DNA of 64,000 nt, taken from NCBI GenBank assembly GCA_029204225.1, contig CM055097.1, forward strand, positions 55,859,793-55,923,792, written 5' to 3'. The notes beneath the pieces are model-generated. The model was not told the DNA's origin. It did not search any database and saw only the letters and a program-made list of their open reading frames with translations. Positions 44,892 to 56,346 of this stretch are shown here, in pieces. This DNA comes from Diphasiastrum complanatum. Lineage: Eukaryota; Streptophyta; Lycopodiopsida; Lycopodiales; Lycopodiaceae. The first letter of the stretch is position 1. Every line of letters begins with the position of its first letter. The translations under genes and the position numbers were made by a program.

Positions 44892-47438
44892 CTAGCTTTG
44901 CAGATCTGGAGATCTTCTCGGACCAAATATTTTAAGCTTGTCCTTTACAGCCTCAGCTTCGGTCAAGTACTCTCTGAATCTATACTCTTCCTGCTTTACT
45001 TGGGCAGGAACTTTTCCCTCACTGTAGCACGTAGAGCAAAGACTAAAATTGGCTCTCACCTCTTTAAAGCGCGGACCAACGATTGTATAGGAACATACGC
45101 TACATTTTTTACCACTGTGGCGTATCCTATCCCCTTTCTCCAGCTTCACAAGCGTGGTCATGAGTCCAAAAGCCCAATCAGGATCATCAAACATCTCAAG
45201 AAACTCTGAGTAAGAGATATGTTCCTGCTCATCCTCACCTTGGACCTCCCAAAGCTCACTGGTTCCCTGTGAGGGCATATAGATGGCTCGCAAAAGCTTT
45301 ATGTATACTTTAGCTTCTGCTCTTGGTATTTCTGCCCCCATGCCCTTTGATGCCCGCCATACAAGTATGTCAAATACAACCCTTTTTCTTTTCTCAGGAG
45401 TGCCTGCACAAAGAGGGGCAATGATCGCTAAAAACATTCCAACATCTACCCTGCCTGTTGTCGTTCTGTCTAAAACATTCAGGATCTTTTCATTGATTGC
45501 CTTCACAGTTTCCTGGAATACTTCTGGACCCAAGAAAGGAAGCATCCGCCGGAGAATCTTCTCCAGATCTGCCTTTCGCATGAATTTAACAGGATGAGAC
45601 TCACCAGAAGCTAGTGACAGTTGCTCGGCTGTAATATCCGTTGTCAAGACTACCACATTGCAGCGATTTAACTTGGTATGCCGCTGAAAGGCACGAATAT
45701 CAAGAGCAGCCGCCATCCACTGGCGGACTGTAGTCTTTGTACTTGCCCTTCTAAATGCAGATGGGGCTATGATTGCCGATACAGCCCCTGATTGTTCTGT
45801 TGAGCCATCTCCACTCAAGTACTGTTCACCTCTACTGGCATTATCTTGGGCTTTCCTGATCACAGTGCTTAGTCCCTTGGGCCTTTTCTGCATGTTCTTC
45901 AGGTGAATAAGGGCATCATAAAGTTCAACCCTATTTGTCATTTTAAATGCCTCCTTCAAAGCTCGTCTTGCTTCTTCCACATCTCCAGCGCCAAGAAGAG
46001 CTACACCTCGATTGAGCTGTGCCTGCCAGTGCAATGGTTTGATTGCTAACACTTTGGAGTATAATTCTGCTGCTCTTTCGTATCTTCCTGCATCCCGCAT
46101 TAAGCCCCCCAAGTTATATAAAGCATCTACATGGTCAGGCTTAAGATCTATCGTCTTTTGAAACTCGGCTATGGCCCTTTCATCATTACCAAGGGCATGC
46201 AATGCCGATCCCAAATCACAATGGGCATCAGCATAATCCGGCTTCAAGAAAATTGCCTCAAGCAAAGCTTTCTCAGCTGCCTGATACTCACCAACACCTA
46301 ACAGGGCGCTACCCAGAAGCTTCAAAGCACGATAATGAGCCGGGTTCAGAATTGCTGCCTCTCTATAATGCTCACAAGCACCAAGTAGCATTCCCTCCCC
46401 CTCTTTGGCAATTCCCAAATTGATATGAATTTGAGGCAGGAGGGAAGCCCAGCGGGAGTTGTTTGATTGTGCAGCTTCCAATGACAGCTCATATGCTGAT
46501 CTTGCTTCAGAAAACTTGCCCAAAGAATAGAGTGTGTTACCTAATTGAAAATGTGGTCTAACATCCGTGGGCTTTAGCTCCGTAGCTCTTCTGAAGCTAA
46601 ATAAGGCCTCCTCAAAGAATTTGTGATCTGTGAGAGTCCTTCCCATTGCCATGTGAGCATCAAAAGCTTCTTCCTGTGTCCTTGAAGCATCTGCCCTCTG
46701 CCGGAGTTCAACAAGAGACTTGAGGAAGGAAGGATAATCAGCCCCCAGCTCTTCTGCTCCCCTTCTCACCACATCTTCTCTGAGAAGCTCACCAGACACT
46801 TCCACGGCTGTGGATTTTCCTCCTTTTTTCTTATCCTCCTTTGCTTTTTTCCTTTCCTGGATCTTGGCCTCAGCGCGGCGAAGGAGAATATCTAGATCAT
46901 CAACTAGCCTCCAGGTATCGTCGTACATAATGCCATTACTAGGCGATGCCGCCCAGGGGCCTACATTCTGTCGCTGCCTTCCTGCTCCAACTTCAGCTCT
47001 CTCATCCACAATAGATACAACACCTCCTCCCTTCTTTAATGCTCCCATCTGCTGCACCTCCTCACCGTCCCCACCAACTGTAGCTTCCATGCCAGCATCT
47101 TCTCTGCCTGCTACTCCCTCCTCTTCACTGTCCTCCAAATCTAAACCCAAAGCATCAAAATCTCTATCCACATCTCCAGCCCCATCATCATATGTCCTTA
47201 GCAGCCCATCAAAGCTCAATCCTTTTTCCCCTTCAATGAATTCCCCATAAGTCCTAAAGACCTCGTCTAGAATAGCCCTGATCTGCTCATCACTGAACTT
47301 CACTCTAGGGTTTACCGCTATGACCAAAGCTGCCATCTCCTCTCGATTGAGGCAGCCATCGCCGTTGCCATCAAACCTTTTGAAGATTTTCTCAACTTTC
47401 TGTCTTCTCGAGCTGGGGCTCGGCCCGCTTAACGGCAT
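44892..47438 (-). CDS. EF-hand/TPR protein with C-terminal ZZ-like zinc site
   Basis: An intact 848-residue single-exon gene. Residues 14-45 form an EF-hand with the canonical loop DGNGDGCLNREE (23-34); a second, degenerate EF-hand lies at about 48-90. An acidic and then a basic linker (100-210) includes GPWAASPSNGIMYDDTWRLV. Seven TPR units span about 259-504 (for example LGNTLYSLGKFSEA, LGSALHALGNDERA, NLGGLMRDAGRYERA). The C-terminal half (560-770) is a conserved region of unknown fold. Residues 774-806 read HSGKKCSVCSYTI, then LCSTCY, a ZZ-type finger lacking the middle Cys pair. Architecture and length match the plant calcium-binding TPR proteins (Arabidopsis At1g05150/At2g32450 type, about 800 residues, from memory). 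The likely role is a Ca2+-responsive protein-interaction scaffold; partners are unknown. The first ATG begins MPLSGPSPSSRRQKVEKIF and precedes the EF-hand closely. Confidence 0.93.
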   Translation of the reverse strand: MPLSGPSPSSRRQKVEKIFKRFDGNGDGCLNREEMAALVIAVNPRVKFSDEQIRAILDEVFRTYGEFIEGEKGLSFDGLLRTYDDGAGDVDRDFDALGLDLEDSEEEGVAGREDAGMEATVGGDGEEVQQMGALKKGGGVVSIVDERAEVGAGRQRQNVGPWAASPSNGIMYDDTWRLVDDLDILLRRAEAKIQERKKAKEDKKKGGKSTAVEVSGELLREDVVRRGAEELGADYPSFLKSLVELRQRADASRTQEEAFDAHMAMGRTLTDHKFFEEALFSFRRATELKPTDVRPHFQLGNTLYSLGKFSEARSAYELSLEAAQSNNSRWASLLPQIHINLGIAKEGEGMLLGACEHYREAAILNPAHYRALKLLGSALLGVGEYQAAEKALLEAIFLKPDYADAHCDLGSALHALGNDERAIAEFQKTIDLKPDHVDALYNLGGLMRDAGRYERAAELYSKVLAIKPLHWQAQLNRGVALLGAGDVEEARRALKEAFKMTNRVELYDALIHLKNMQKRPKGLSTVIRKAQDNASRGEQYLSGDGSTEQSGAVSAIIAPSAFRRASTKTTVRQWMAAALDIRAFQRHTKLNRCNVVVLTTDITAEQLSLASGESHPVKFMRKADLEKILRRMLPFLGPEVFQETVKAINEKILNVLDRTTTGRVDVGMFLAIIAPLCAGTPEKRKRVVFDILVWRASKGMGAEIPRAEAKVYIKLLRAIYMPSQGTSELWEVQGEDEQEHISYSEFLEMFDDPDWAFGLMTTLVKLEKGDRIRHSGKKCSVCSYTIVGPRFKEVRANFSLCSTCYSEGKVPAQVKQEEYRFREYLTEAEAVKDKLKIFGPRRSPDLQS

Positions 47439-48736
47439 GTTGAAAGACTGCAGAAAGAAGCAAACTTGCTAGTGGTTGAAAAGAGTAGCTGTGGTGAGCG
47501 GGCATAAGCAGCACAAAATATTCAACTCAGCAAAGCCCAAACCAAACCAGTAAACTCAAAATGAAGCAGTTCAAATCCAAGTGCCGATCGAACCCAGTTT
47601 TGAAGAGTAAAGGGCCAAATGAAAAACCTGCAGTATCAACGAACTTAGGCTTGCGATCTCAAGATGTAGGACCACTCTGCAAAGCTTCAGGAGTTTACCC
47701 AAACACTTTCAAGCCCCAAAATGTCTTCAAAATTGTAGAAACGTCTCTAACCGGAAATTTTCAAGATTCGCACAAAGCAAAACGGACATCGCCTGAGTTC
47801 TCTACCCCTTCCCATATGCCGGCATAGACTGATGCCATATGCTTCAAACAGGGAGATTACAGACTCCAAATTTCGAAACTGTACGTCAAATCTCAAAGGA
47901 GATAAGACAAGGATAACTGAATCAAGTATAGAGACACCACACAAGACTGGAAGTAAGGGACGAGAACTGAGAAATTTGGAGCCTTTGCATGAAAATCCAG
48001 TTCCAAACTACAGGAGTCATGCAGGCAGGTTTCAGCAGCAACAGCGGAGCATCAGTGCAGCCGGAGAGGCAAGAAAACTCCACCCTCGCAACGTTACCCT
48101 TTGGAACGGTTACAGGTTCCCTGCAGCCAGCCAGCGGGCCAGGCAACCGAGCCCTACACCTGGACCCACCTCGCATGAGACTCACACACACCACTGCTCC
48201 CAAATAGTCCCCTGATCTCTACTCCCCATCAGATCTACGTGTGATCAAAACAAAGGAGAGCCTCCTTCGATGCAGAAGCCAATCAGCACACAAACAGCGG
48301 CGTGTCTAACAAACCACGCAGCTTTCCAAAGGCTTGATTCTTCTCCGAGAGGACGGAATGACAGACGAAACCTTGCTGAGACGGATGGATGGATGGATCC
48401 AGCATGCAACTGAGCTGAAGTGATGAGAAATGGTTAGAAGTGGCGTAGCGTGGGATGTAGGGGAGTTGTTGGGGATGAAAGGGCGAAGGATTTCTCACCA
48501 AACTCTGCAGGATCGCCATCGCCAAACCCAGGAATGCAGCCACAGCAGCAGCAGCAGGAGTGCATCATCGTCGCGATCATGCAGGCAGGGAGGCAGGAAG
48601 CGAGCACGGTCAGGTGAGTGAGCTGGAATCGCATGTGTTGCTGGAGCCCAGCAGAAAAGGTATTTCCATACCAACGAATATATATGGAGAAACCCTAGCA
48701 TTGTGAGGTCAACCCTAGCCTGGATTCCTCTTAGGA
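47439..48736 (-). promoter_or_regulatory. 5' flank of the TPR gene
   Basis: Presumed 5' UTR and promoter of the minus-strand gene. Composition is more GC-balanced than the surrounding repeats. A CAG-repeat stretch occurs near 48540-48562. A TATATA(T) run preceded by CGAA lies at 48675-48683 (TATATATTCG on the gene strand). Short frames here have no motifs. No specific promoter element can be fixed. Confidence 0.4.
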
Positions 48737-48898
48737 TAGGATAGGGTTAGGGTACCCTCCTTGTGTGTGATATTATATGTTAACCCTTTTTAATACCTTG
48801 TATGTACTATGCTTCTTGTTTTCCAAGGGGAGCCTCCAAGGGTAGGATAGGGTTAGGGCACCCTCCTTGTGGATGTACTATGTTTTTTGGTTTCCAAC
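48737..48898 (+). repeat. Imperfect direct duplication
   Basis: TAGGATAGGGTTAGGG(T/C)ACCCTCCTTGT occurs at 48737-48764 and 48843-48870. Each is followed by ATGTACTATG and a TTT(G/C)CAA phrase. The spacing is 106 bases with an internal deletion in the second unit. Confidence 0.8.
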
Positions 48899-50170
48899 GG
48901 CCTCCAACTTGGGACCAAAGAAACTTTGGATGCCCACCCACTGAGCACTCTGGGGGCTTGTGTGTACTATTGAATGGGCATGGGCCATCTCAAATTTTAG
49001 CGAGACCAATAATGCGAGCTGGAATGTAAGGCATGCCATTGAATGACCAAAGTGGGGCTTTGACCCTCTTGCCCGTTTCGAGATGTTATAGACCAAGGTT
49101 GTGTAATATGTCGGCTAGTGTAGGTTGTCATGACTCTATTGCATTTTGGGATGCCATTCCCCACTCTCTTTCATGTGCCACAATTGTACCTAGTAAATCA
49201 ACTTTGTTTACGACAAAAAAATGCCACCCTCGCCTATAAAAATATCATGTTAGCCTTTTTAATAAGTTGTATATTCTCCAAGGGTAATAAAATGTTCACA
49301 TCCATCCTTCCATCTAAAATGAGAACCAAAGGGCCTTGTGAAAAAATGATAAACATGCTTTGGTGAAGATTGGCTTCAAAGGGCCCTTCTACCCACCCTC
49401 ATGTCCTCAACTCGAGAATAGTGAACCGGGTCCCAATCCATATTTCTTGTCCACGAGACTTGCTCTAACCCCATCCTACCCTAACATTAATCTAGACTAG
49501 GTTGACTCTCCATGTTTTTTTGTCCATGGTGACCCTCTTATCTTGGAGGCACACAGTTTTTAAAAAAATGTAATTTGGGTACTTGTCCGAGGACCATGTT
49601 GTTGGGCACTATCATACATTATCTCTCAAAATTGCCTAATAAAACTAAAAACAATACTCTTATCTCTTGTGTTGCTGGGTGGACGCAGAATCGGGTGTAG
49701 ACCAAATTTTTGTGTGCGTGCAAAATTCTGCAAGAGACAAAAATCAATATTGCAAAGCACGTTATTTGTAGGCACTGAAATGGTTTGGGTAATGGCCATT
49801 GGGAGGGCCATTACCACATATGATCTGGGACTTGGGTGGCGAGTGGTGGAGGCCACGAGCAGCCCATGAACCGGATTATATGTGGTAATGGCCCGACCAA
49901 TGGAGCATTATGCACATGATGCCTTTGCTAGGATATTTATGTCTTTTTTTGTGTCTATTAAAAGTGGAATTGAAATTTTTTTGCTATAGATTTTTTTATT
50001 TCATATTTTCATGTGGCAAATTTTTATGCTTTCATTTTTTTGTGATAATTATTGTCTAGAATCTCAACGTTATTAAAAGCAAAAGCATCGGCCAAATTGA
50101 GGCATAAGTTAATTCATTTGTCAAAGACACGGGCAAAATGTTTGGAAACCTATATTATGCAAGATAACAT
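48899..50170. other. Intergenic DNA without a recognisable feature
   Basis: No supported gene, LTR or long repeat. Short frames lack motifs. Confidence 0.5.
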
Positions 50171-50683
50171 TGTAAGAGTCGCCACCTCTAGATCTTGATT
50201 TCAAGACAAAACAATAGAGAACACACTGTTGGAGAAACCATCAAACCAAGTAGAAGCAACCCATCAATTTCTAGAAGCTTCACCCCCAAGCCAAGGAATA
50301 GGAAGCATGAAAGTAGATAGAGATCCTGACAATGAATCAACCAAATGATGGGTGTAGTAGGGCGAGTTTGGCCTCCTTATATAGACCCTAGAACCCCTTG
50401 TGCATGTGGTAATACAAGGACCTAACTCCCCTATACATAGATTCATTATGCATGGAGTTCCTATACATGGTTTCTCTATACGTAGACTGTTATTGATACT
50501 CTACACATGCATATACGGTCCCAAACCTTGTACTAACTTCAATTAGTGTATATGGGCCTCACAAGGTTATTAATTACTTGTCGTTCATGTATGATGTGGC
50601 ATAACTAATAAGCTTGATTCACCGGAGTACCGGGTATCCAAGTCTAGGAATATACTGAATCCTATATACACATGGACATAACA
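50171..50683 (-). repeat. LTR of a Gypsy-type element, element body missing
   Basis: Plus orientation begins TGTAAGAGTCGCCACC and ends GGACATAACA (513 bp, TG...CA). The adjoining 50684-50697, reverse complemented, is a purine tract TTAAGGGGAGAAGAA. Beyond it are bases (TTGTTTTGAGGACATAACCA on the minus strand) like the polyprotein end seen before the LTR at 18947. A TATATAAGG box lies near 50375 on the minus strand. This is a 3' LTR of a minus-strand element; its pol was not recognised to the right. Confidence 0.5.
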
Positions 50684-50697
50684 TTCTTCTCCCCTTA

Positions 50698-51780
50698 ATC
50701 TGGTTATGTCCTCAAAACAAGAAAGAATTATAGGAACATTTTCTTTAACTTCCATTATTAACCTAGAAAATTATTATTCTTAGTCGGGACTTACATGTCA
50801 AACAAGTACTCAAAGATAAACCTATTTTTCAATTGTTAATCTCTGGGAGTACAAACTTTGGTTTGAAAAGTACACTACGTGATAAATTTCCTCATCTGGG
50901 TTTCACTCATCATAAGTTAGTAACATCACCTTCATGTAAAACACTTACATGAAACACTAAGTGAAAATTAAAGTTAAAGAAATAATCAACAATTACAGTA
51001 CGAAATTATTCATACACACTGGCAAACAATTCAAAAGGCTTCTAGGTACAAATATCTTTAGAATCCACAAGTCTAAGATATAATAATTCATTCAAGTAGA
51101 ATCTCTAGGAGAATCATTAAGTTATAAAATGATTAAAACTCACCTCTGAGTATGCTAGATACTTCTCTTGAGTTAAATGCCCCTATTTCTAACATTATAT
51201 GCAAGGAAATGACAATCTTTCATCTTAATATATTTGTCTGTCTCCTATGATAATTGGAGATCCAATCGAAAGAACTGCACTCAAGAATTTGCAAACCATG
51301 AACTGTAGCAGAATAGCATCCACTAGATAAATTAAATTTTCCACAAGTAAAAAACTTATCTTGTGAGAACGTCAGTGAGATCCATAAGCTCTCAATAAAT
51401 ACTGGAGTAAAGAGATTCAAAACATTGATCTGAATTCCTAACTCATTTCATAGATCAAGAAGTAAATAGTCACACTTAAGAATCATGACAATTCCTTTTA
51501 ATCCTCTGACAATAATTAGATATCTATTTGTCAAAATTTGTCAAAATCTATCTTGGCTATTTTTTGTGTTTCTAGTTTGTGAGAAAATATCACGTGTGGA
51601 GCATGTTCCCACATGTAGAAAAAGTAAAAATAGTTTAGTCATGTTGACTTTAGAGGTATCATAACGATTTTGTATCAAGCATCTTGGTGTAGAACTTTGA
51701 TAGGGCCAAAATTCAATTGTGATGTAACTCAAGTACACACATCATCTTGGCTTTAGAGGTTAAATGGTCAAGTACACATG
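50698..51780. other. AT-rich interval, possible eroded element body
   Basis: Expected to carry the interior of the element whose LTR is at 50171, but no gag or pol motif could be read in any frame. Confidence 0.35.
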
Positions 51781-52376
51781 TTTTGTCATGATTAGGCCAA
51801 ATTTCAATTGTGATGTAACTCAAGCTAGTTAGGTTGCTTACACATGTCAAGTTTAGGTTTGATGAGTGATGCACCCTAGGTGGTGGCAAAAGTCAAAGGG
51901 TCCAATCATAAGTGAGAAAATTGGTAGAAGGGCCCAATCAAAATCAAATGATGTGAAGTCACTCATCCAATAGGATGTCAGAGGTCTTAGAAAAGGGGTC
52001 CAATAGGATTGAAGCTTGAATCTCCACGAGTTCTATATGTACATTGATTTTCTATCATAATCTAATGTGAGTTTTTGAGACAATTTGGAGATTCATCAAT
52101 TTTAAGTGTATTTCTCTCTCTACCCTTCACCAAAAGGGGTGGTTTCTCTCTCTACCCGAGGAGAGGAGCTTGTTGGGACTTAGTTTTCAGTAGTACATGT
52201 TTCCACACGTTTGAAACCACTTTGGTTATGAATGTATGCATGTAACTTTGCCTCTTTGCCTTACATTTCATCAACTGATATCGGATTTCAATCAATAGAA
52301 GATCTATAGTGCAAAATCTTTGCTTAGAAGATCAATTTCACACTTTAGAGCATTCTCACACATGTGAATTTTCACA

Positions 52377-52389
52377 TGGTATCAGAGCC
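52377..52389 (+). promoter_or_regulatory. Copia E primer binding site
   Basis: Reads TGGTATCAGAGCC, the classic Met-tRNA Copia site, directly after an LTR-like end TTTTCACA. Confidence 0.88.
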
Positions 52390-53439
52390 TACCTAAGATT
52401 TTGATGCATCCATCATCCATGGTTTCAAAATTTTCATGAAAATCAAGATCTAGAGGTGTTGATGCATCTCCCATGCTATCTCAAGGAAATTTGGATCAAG
52501 AGGGTTCATTATCATAATGATTGAATCATTTCAGGTACTGTACAGAATTCAGTGTGCAGGCACGTGTGAAGTACAGCCAAGGTCATTTGGAAAGTTCTCT
52601 TCCAAGTTAGATCTAAATTTAGTGCTAGATAACTTGTTTGAAAGCTAGTTTTGTCTAGTTTTTGTAGCAATTTGTTTCAACCATTTGGTAGAGCCAATCA
52701 AAAGTTATAAGCTTTTGAAGAGGGTTAGGTAGGGCACCTAGACCTGTGTGGACACATTCATCATATCTTGCCAGTTTGACCAAAAACTTCAAGAAGAGGC
52801 TTGCCAATGTCATTTATTTGAGATATATTCATCATTTTGAGGTCATAGCCACTTTCTTTCATACAATTGGCTTGTATTTGAGTGATTTGTGGATTCTTGG
52901 AGCGTTTCACACATGCAAATGATTGACCCAAAATTTGCCTATACTCCATCAATTGATGGGAGGTTGATCTAGTTTGAGAGAGATTGGTAAAGCTAGTGAG
53001 ATCTATCTCACATTTTATTGCAAGATCTTGCATAGGAGTTGGTAGTACACCTTTCAAGGATCCTATAGTAAGAGAGAAGCAACATTTATTATTTTCACTA
53101 CTTTTGATGGCATCCATGGGTTCCTACCTATTGGAATCTAGTGAAAGATTATCTACCTCCAACTATTCTATTTTCGTCTATTTTAGTTCACTATTAACTT
53201 CAATCTAGCAAAGCCAGTGATTATACCTCTAGCATTTGTGCAAAATTTTTCATTTTCATTCCCTTGCATAAGTTTTGAACGTAGTCTTTTTTCATTGCCT
53301 TCTAAGTACCGTATAAATGGTGTTCCTAGCTCCAAAATTGAATGAATACAGGTATCCTTTAAAATGACTTCAATTGAAGAGCCATGCAATTTCACAACCT
53401 TTGCTCGTAAATTCCCAACTTTTGTTGCGATTGTTTCTT

Positions 53440-54404
53440 TCTAATGGAGTCAATCTTGATACTCCAAGATGTGATGGACATTGTACTTGGGATTGAGGAG
53501 GAGCCTTAAGTCCTTCAAGAAGTACAGAAGTATAAGAAGGGAGCTAGGATGCTCTCCATTATATCAAGATGAATGTCTCTAATGAGATTTTGAGAGAGAT
53601 TGGTGCTTGTACTTCGGACAAGGATGTTTGGAATACTCTCAAAGCAATCTATGAGGCCAAAAATACCTCTAGGCTTCTCACTCTTAGAAATAAAATATAC
53701 CAAAGTTGTCAAAAGAGTGATGAGAGTGCCACTGATTATGTTTTGAGAGTGAAAGACATTCATAGGGAGCTTGCTTGTATTGGAGATTCCATCAAACAAA
53801 GTGAGCTAGTCCAAGTGATACTCAATGGCTTGAAGGATGAATATGAGAATCTTGTCCAATCCTATGCTATCAAGGAGGAGCTACCAACCTTGGAGGCTTT
53901 GCAAGGAGTGCTAATAGCTGAAGAATCAAGGCATGAGAACAAGTTATTAAGGATGGACAAATTGTCACTCAATCATAATGGTGATGGCAAAGTTCTATTT
54001 GCCAAGCACAAAGAAACAAAACCAACACTTCTCTAAGGACAAAGCAAAATATCAAGATGAAGAGGATGATTCCTCTCAAGATTCTACTTCAAAGAAGAAG
54101 AAAAAGATGTTAAGTGCTTCTTTTGTGGCGAGAAAGGCCGCTATGCCACCAATTGTTTCAAGAAGAAAAATCAATTCAAGCAAGCCAACATCTCTTATGA
54201 GAAAGAAGACTTTATTGCAAGTGATGGAGAATGCTCACTTATGGCATCAAGCTTCTCATCTTCTACCTTCAAAAAGGATGATTATTGGTATATTGATAGT
54301 GGAGCATCATTTCATATGTGTAGCTCCAAGGATTTCTTCTCATCTATTATGCCTTATGAAGGAATCAAGAAGTCCATATATATTGCAAGTGATCAAGAGT
54401 GCAA
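53440..54404 (+). pseudogene. Copia E gag, zinc knuckle and protease
   Basis: 53569-54036 carries the UBN2 gag domain (ILREIGACTSDKDVWNTLKA, VLRVKDIHRELACIGDSI, VILNGLKDEYENLVQSYAI). The first part of gag is decayed in 53450-53568. A frame change leads to the zinc knuckle at about 54112 (CFFCGEKGRYATNC, where the ligand His has become Arg) and to the protease at 54283-54404 (YWYIDSGASFHMCSSKDFF, active site intact). The frame ends at the element F junction. The closest relative in the window is copy G. Confidence 0.8.
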
Positions 54405-54409
54405 AGTAC

Positions 54410-54680
54410 TTAGAATCTGCTTTGCACAGGAACACAGATCATGCTACACAATAACACAGACAGAAAATCACTCTCCTAAGCAAGCTCACATAGCAACTGT
54501 ATTTCTCAAAATGAAATTAACTGTACATATAGTTGCTCACTCAGGCAACCCATGCATGACCCAGGTTGCCGTTGGCGGGATGCGTGTCCCGTCGACTTGC
54601 CTCGTGGCGAGGCCAACTGATCCTTATCCACTGATAGGACCCACAGTACAGTAACATAGTGATTCTAACTTTAATTCTAA
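54410..54680 (-). repeat. Copia F 3' LTR with unusual TTAGAAT...ATTCTAA ends
   Basis: A 271-bp block between the E junction and the polypurine tract. Its plus-strand ends, TTAGAATC and AATTCTAA, are inverted repeats of each other but lack the usual TG...CA. The minus strand reads TTAAGGGAGAGAG (purine tract) then TTAGAATTAAAG. Only one copy exists here, so the ends cannot be checked against a partner. Confidence 0.55.
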
Positions 54681-54735
54681 CTCTCTCCCTTAAAGTAGAG
54701 TTACTTTTTATACAATCATATACATAGCTTTAAAG

Positions 54736-56229
54736 TCAACAAACTTTAAATACAGAAAGTTTTGATCTTAATTTATCAAACTTTTCTCCAGTAAGTGGCT
54801 TAGTGAAAATATCAGCTAGTTGTTCTTCTGTGCTACAATGAACAACATGAATTTCACAACTCAGCAGCCTCTCACGTATAAAATGATATTGAATCTCAAT
54901 GTGTTTAGTTCTCGCATGGAACGCTGGATTCTTTGCTAGCTGAATGCCACTCTGACTGTCACTATGTAAAGTCGTGGGATTTTTCTGCTTTATGCCAATT
55001 TCTTCCAAGATTTGTCTCAACCATATAGCTTCTTGTGCAACACTACACATTGCCTTATACTCTGCTTCTGTGGTGGAAAGAGCAATTGTACTTTACTTTT
55101 TACTAGACCAGGAAAAGCAATTACCACAAAACTGGAATATATATCTTGTGGTGGATCTACGATCATCATAGTCACCACCCCAGTCCGCATCCACATAGTC
55201 ACACAACTCAGGTAAACCATCATGCTTCCTGTAAATCAAGCCATACTCTGAAGTGCCTTTCACATAACGCAAAATGCGTTCAGCTGCTTTCCAATGCGTT
55301 TCCGTAGGTGCTGCCATAAACTGACTTACAATGCCAACAACATAGCATATATCTGGTCTAGTTGTGGTAAGGTAAATCAAGCTCCCTACTAACTGTCTAT
55401 ATAGAGTAGCATCAAATGACTGTGATTCATCAAGCTTAGAAAGCTTTTTACCTGGTTCAATAGGAGTGTTTACTGGTTTGCAATCCTGCAACCTAAACCT
55501 GTGCAACAACTCTTTGACATATTTCACTTGTGTTAAACCCACTTCATATCCTTTTTGCCACACTTCTACTCCAAGGCAGTAATACATCAGGCTGAGATCC
55601 GTCATCTCAAATTGTTCCATGAGGTCTTTCTTGATCATGTCTATCATCTCTTGATTATTTTTCGTAATAATCAAGTCATCAACATAAAGAACAATCAAAG
55701 CAACCATACCATCAAAGCATAAGACATATAGATTTGGATCAGAATGTGTTCTTACCATCCCCTTTGAACAAAAATAGGCATCAATCCTGCTATACCACGC
55801 ACGTGGTGCTTGTTTAAGACCATAAAGCGCTTTCTTCAAGCTACATACTTTATTTTCCTATCCTTTCGTTACAAAGCCTTCAGGTTGATCCATGAACACT
55901 TCTTCTTCTAACTCACCATTTAGAAAAGCAGATTTCACATCTATCTGATGCAAAGGCCAACCAAAATGTGAAGCTAAAGCAATAAGTAGACGTAGAGTAT
56001 TCCACTTACACACCGGCGCAAAGGTCTCATCATAGTCAATGCCTATATTTTGTGCGTGTCCTTTGATTACCAATCCTGCTTTGTGCTTTGCTATGCTTCC
56101 ATCTGCATGGTACTTAGTTCTATATACCCATTTGCAACCAATGGGTTTCTTGCCAACTGGTGGTTCTACTAAGTCCCATGTGCTATGCTTAGCAATTGAC
56201 TCCATCTCCTCTCCCATGGCTTTGATCAA
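54736..56229 (-). pseudogene. Copia F reverse transcriptase and RNase H
   Basis: RT begins at 56229 (KWVYRTKYHADGSIAKHKAG, DYDETFAPVCKWNTLRLL, HQIDVKSAFLNGELEEEVFM), breaks at a stop near 55858 and continues at 55839-55093 (ALYGLKQAPRAWYSRID, polymerase motif LYVDDLIIT, SLMYYCLGVEVWQKG, GSLIYLTTTRPDICYVVGIV). RNase H follows, with a stop near 55090, and resumes at 55050-54736 (AQEAIWLRQILEEIG, HARTKHIEIQYHFIRERL, QLADIFTKPLTGEKFDKL). Three breaks separate nearly complete domains. This is the least decayed RT/RNase H here, although the VAL-SSTEAEY part of RNase H is damaged by a stop. Confidence 0.87.
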
Positions 56230-56346
56230 GATGTCATCATCCTTCGCTTCACCATAAGTCGAAGGTTCTTTGCTTTGAATAATGCTGGATAACAGAGCAT
56301 AATTTGCTTCATACCTTTCAGGTAGTATCTTCTCTCTTGTTGATCT

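Larger units (their letters stand above)
51781..54409 (+). mobile_element. Copia element E, plus strand, truncated in protease
   Basis: The 5' LTR end and primer site are at 52376/52377. Gag and protease remains run from about 53440 to 54404. The element stops abruptly at DQECKV, where LTR sequence of element F begins. The start of the LTR is not defined; 51781 is a guess based on sequence character. About 1.06 kb separates primer site and gag, longer than usual, so the leader probably holds foreign DNA. Confidence 0.6.

Noticed and set aside
46810-47250. Plus-strand 146-codon Ser/Pro-rich frame
   Set aside because: Antisense shadow of the acidic linker of the TPR gene.
48737-48870. GGGTTAGGG resembling telomere repeat
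   Set aside because: Only one partial unit in each of two duplicated segments; not a TTTAGGG array.
52761-53395. Two minus-strand frames in the leader of Copia E
   Set aside because: No motif, and they lie between primer site and gag; they may be foreign DNA in the leader, but a gene is not supported.
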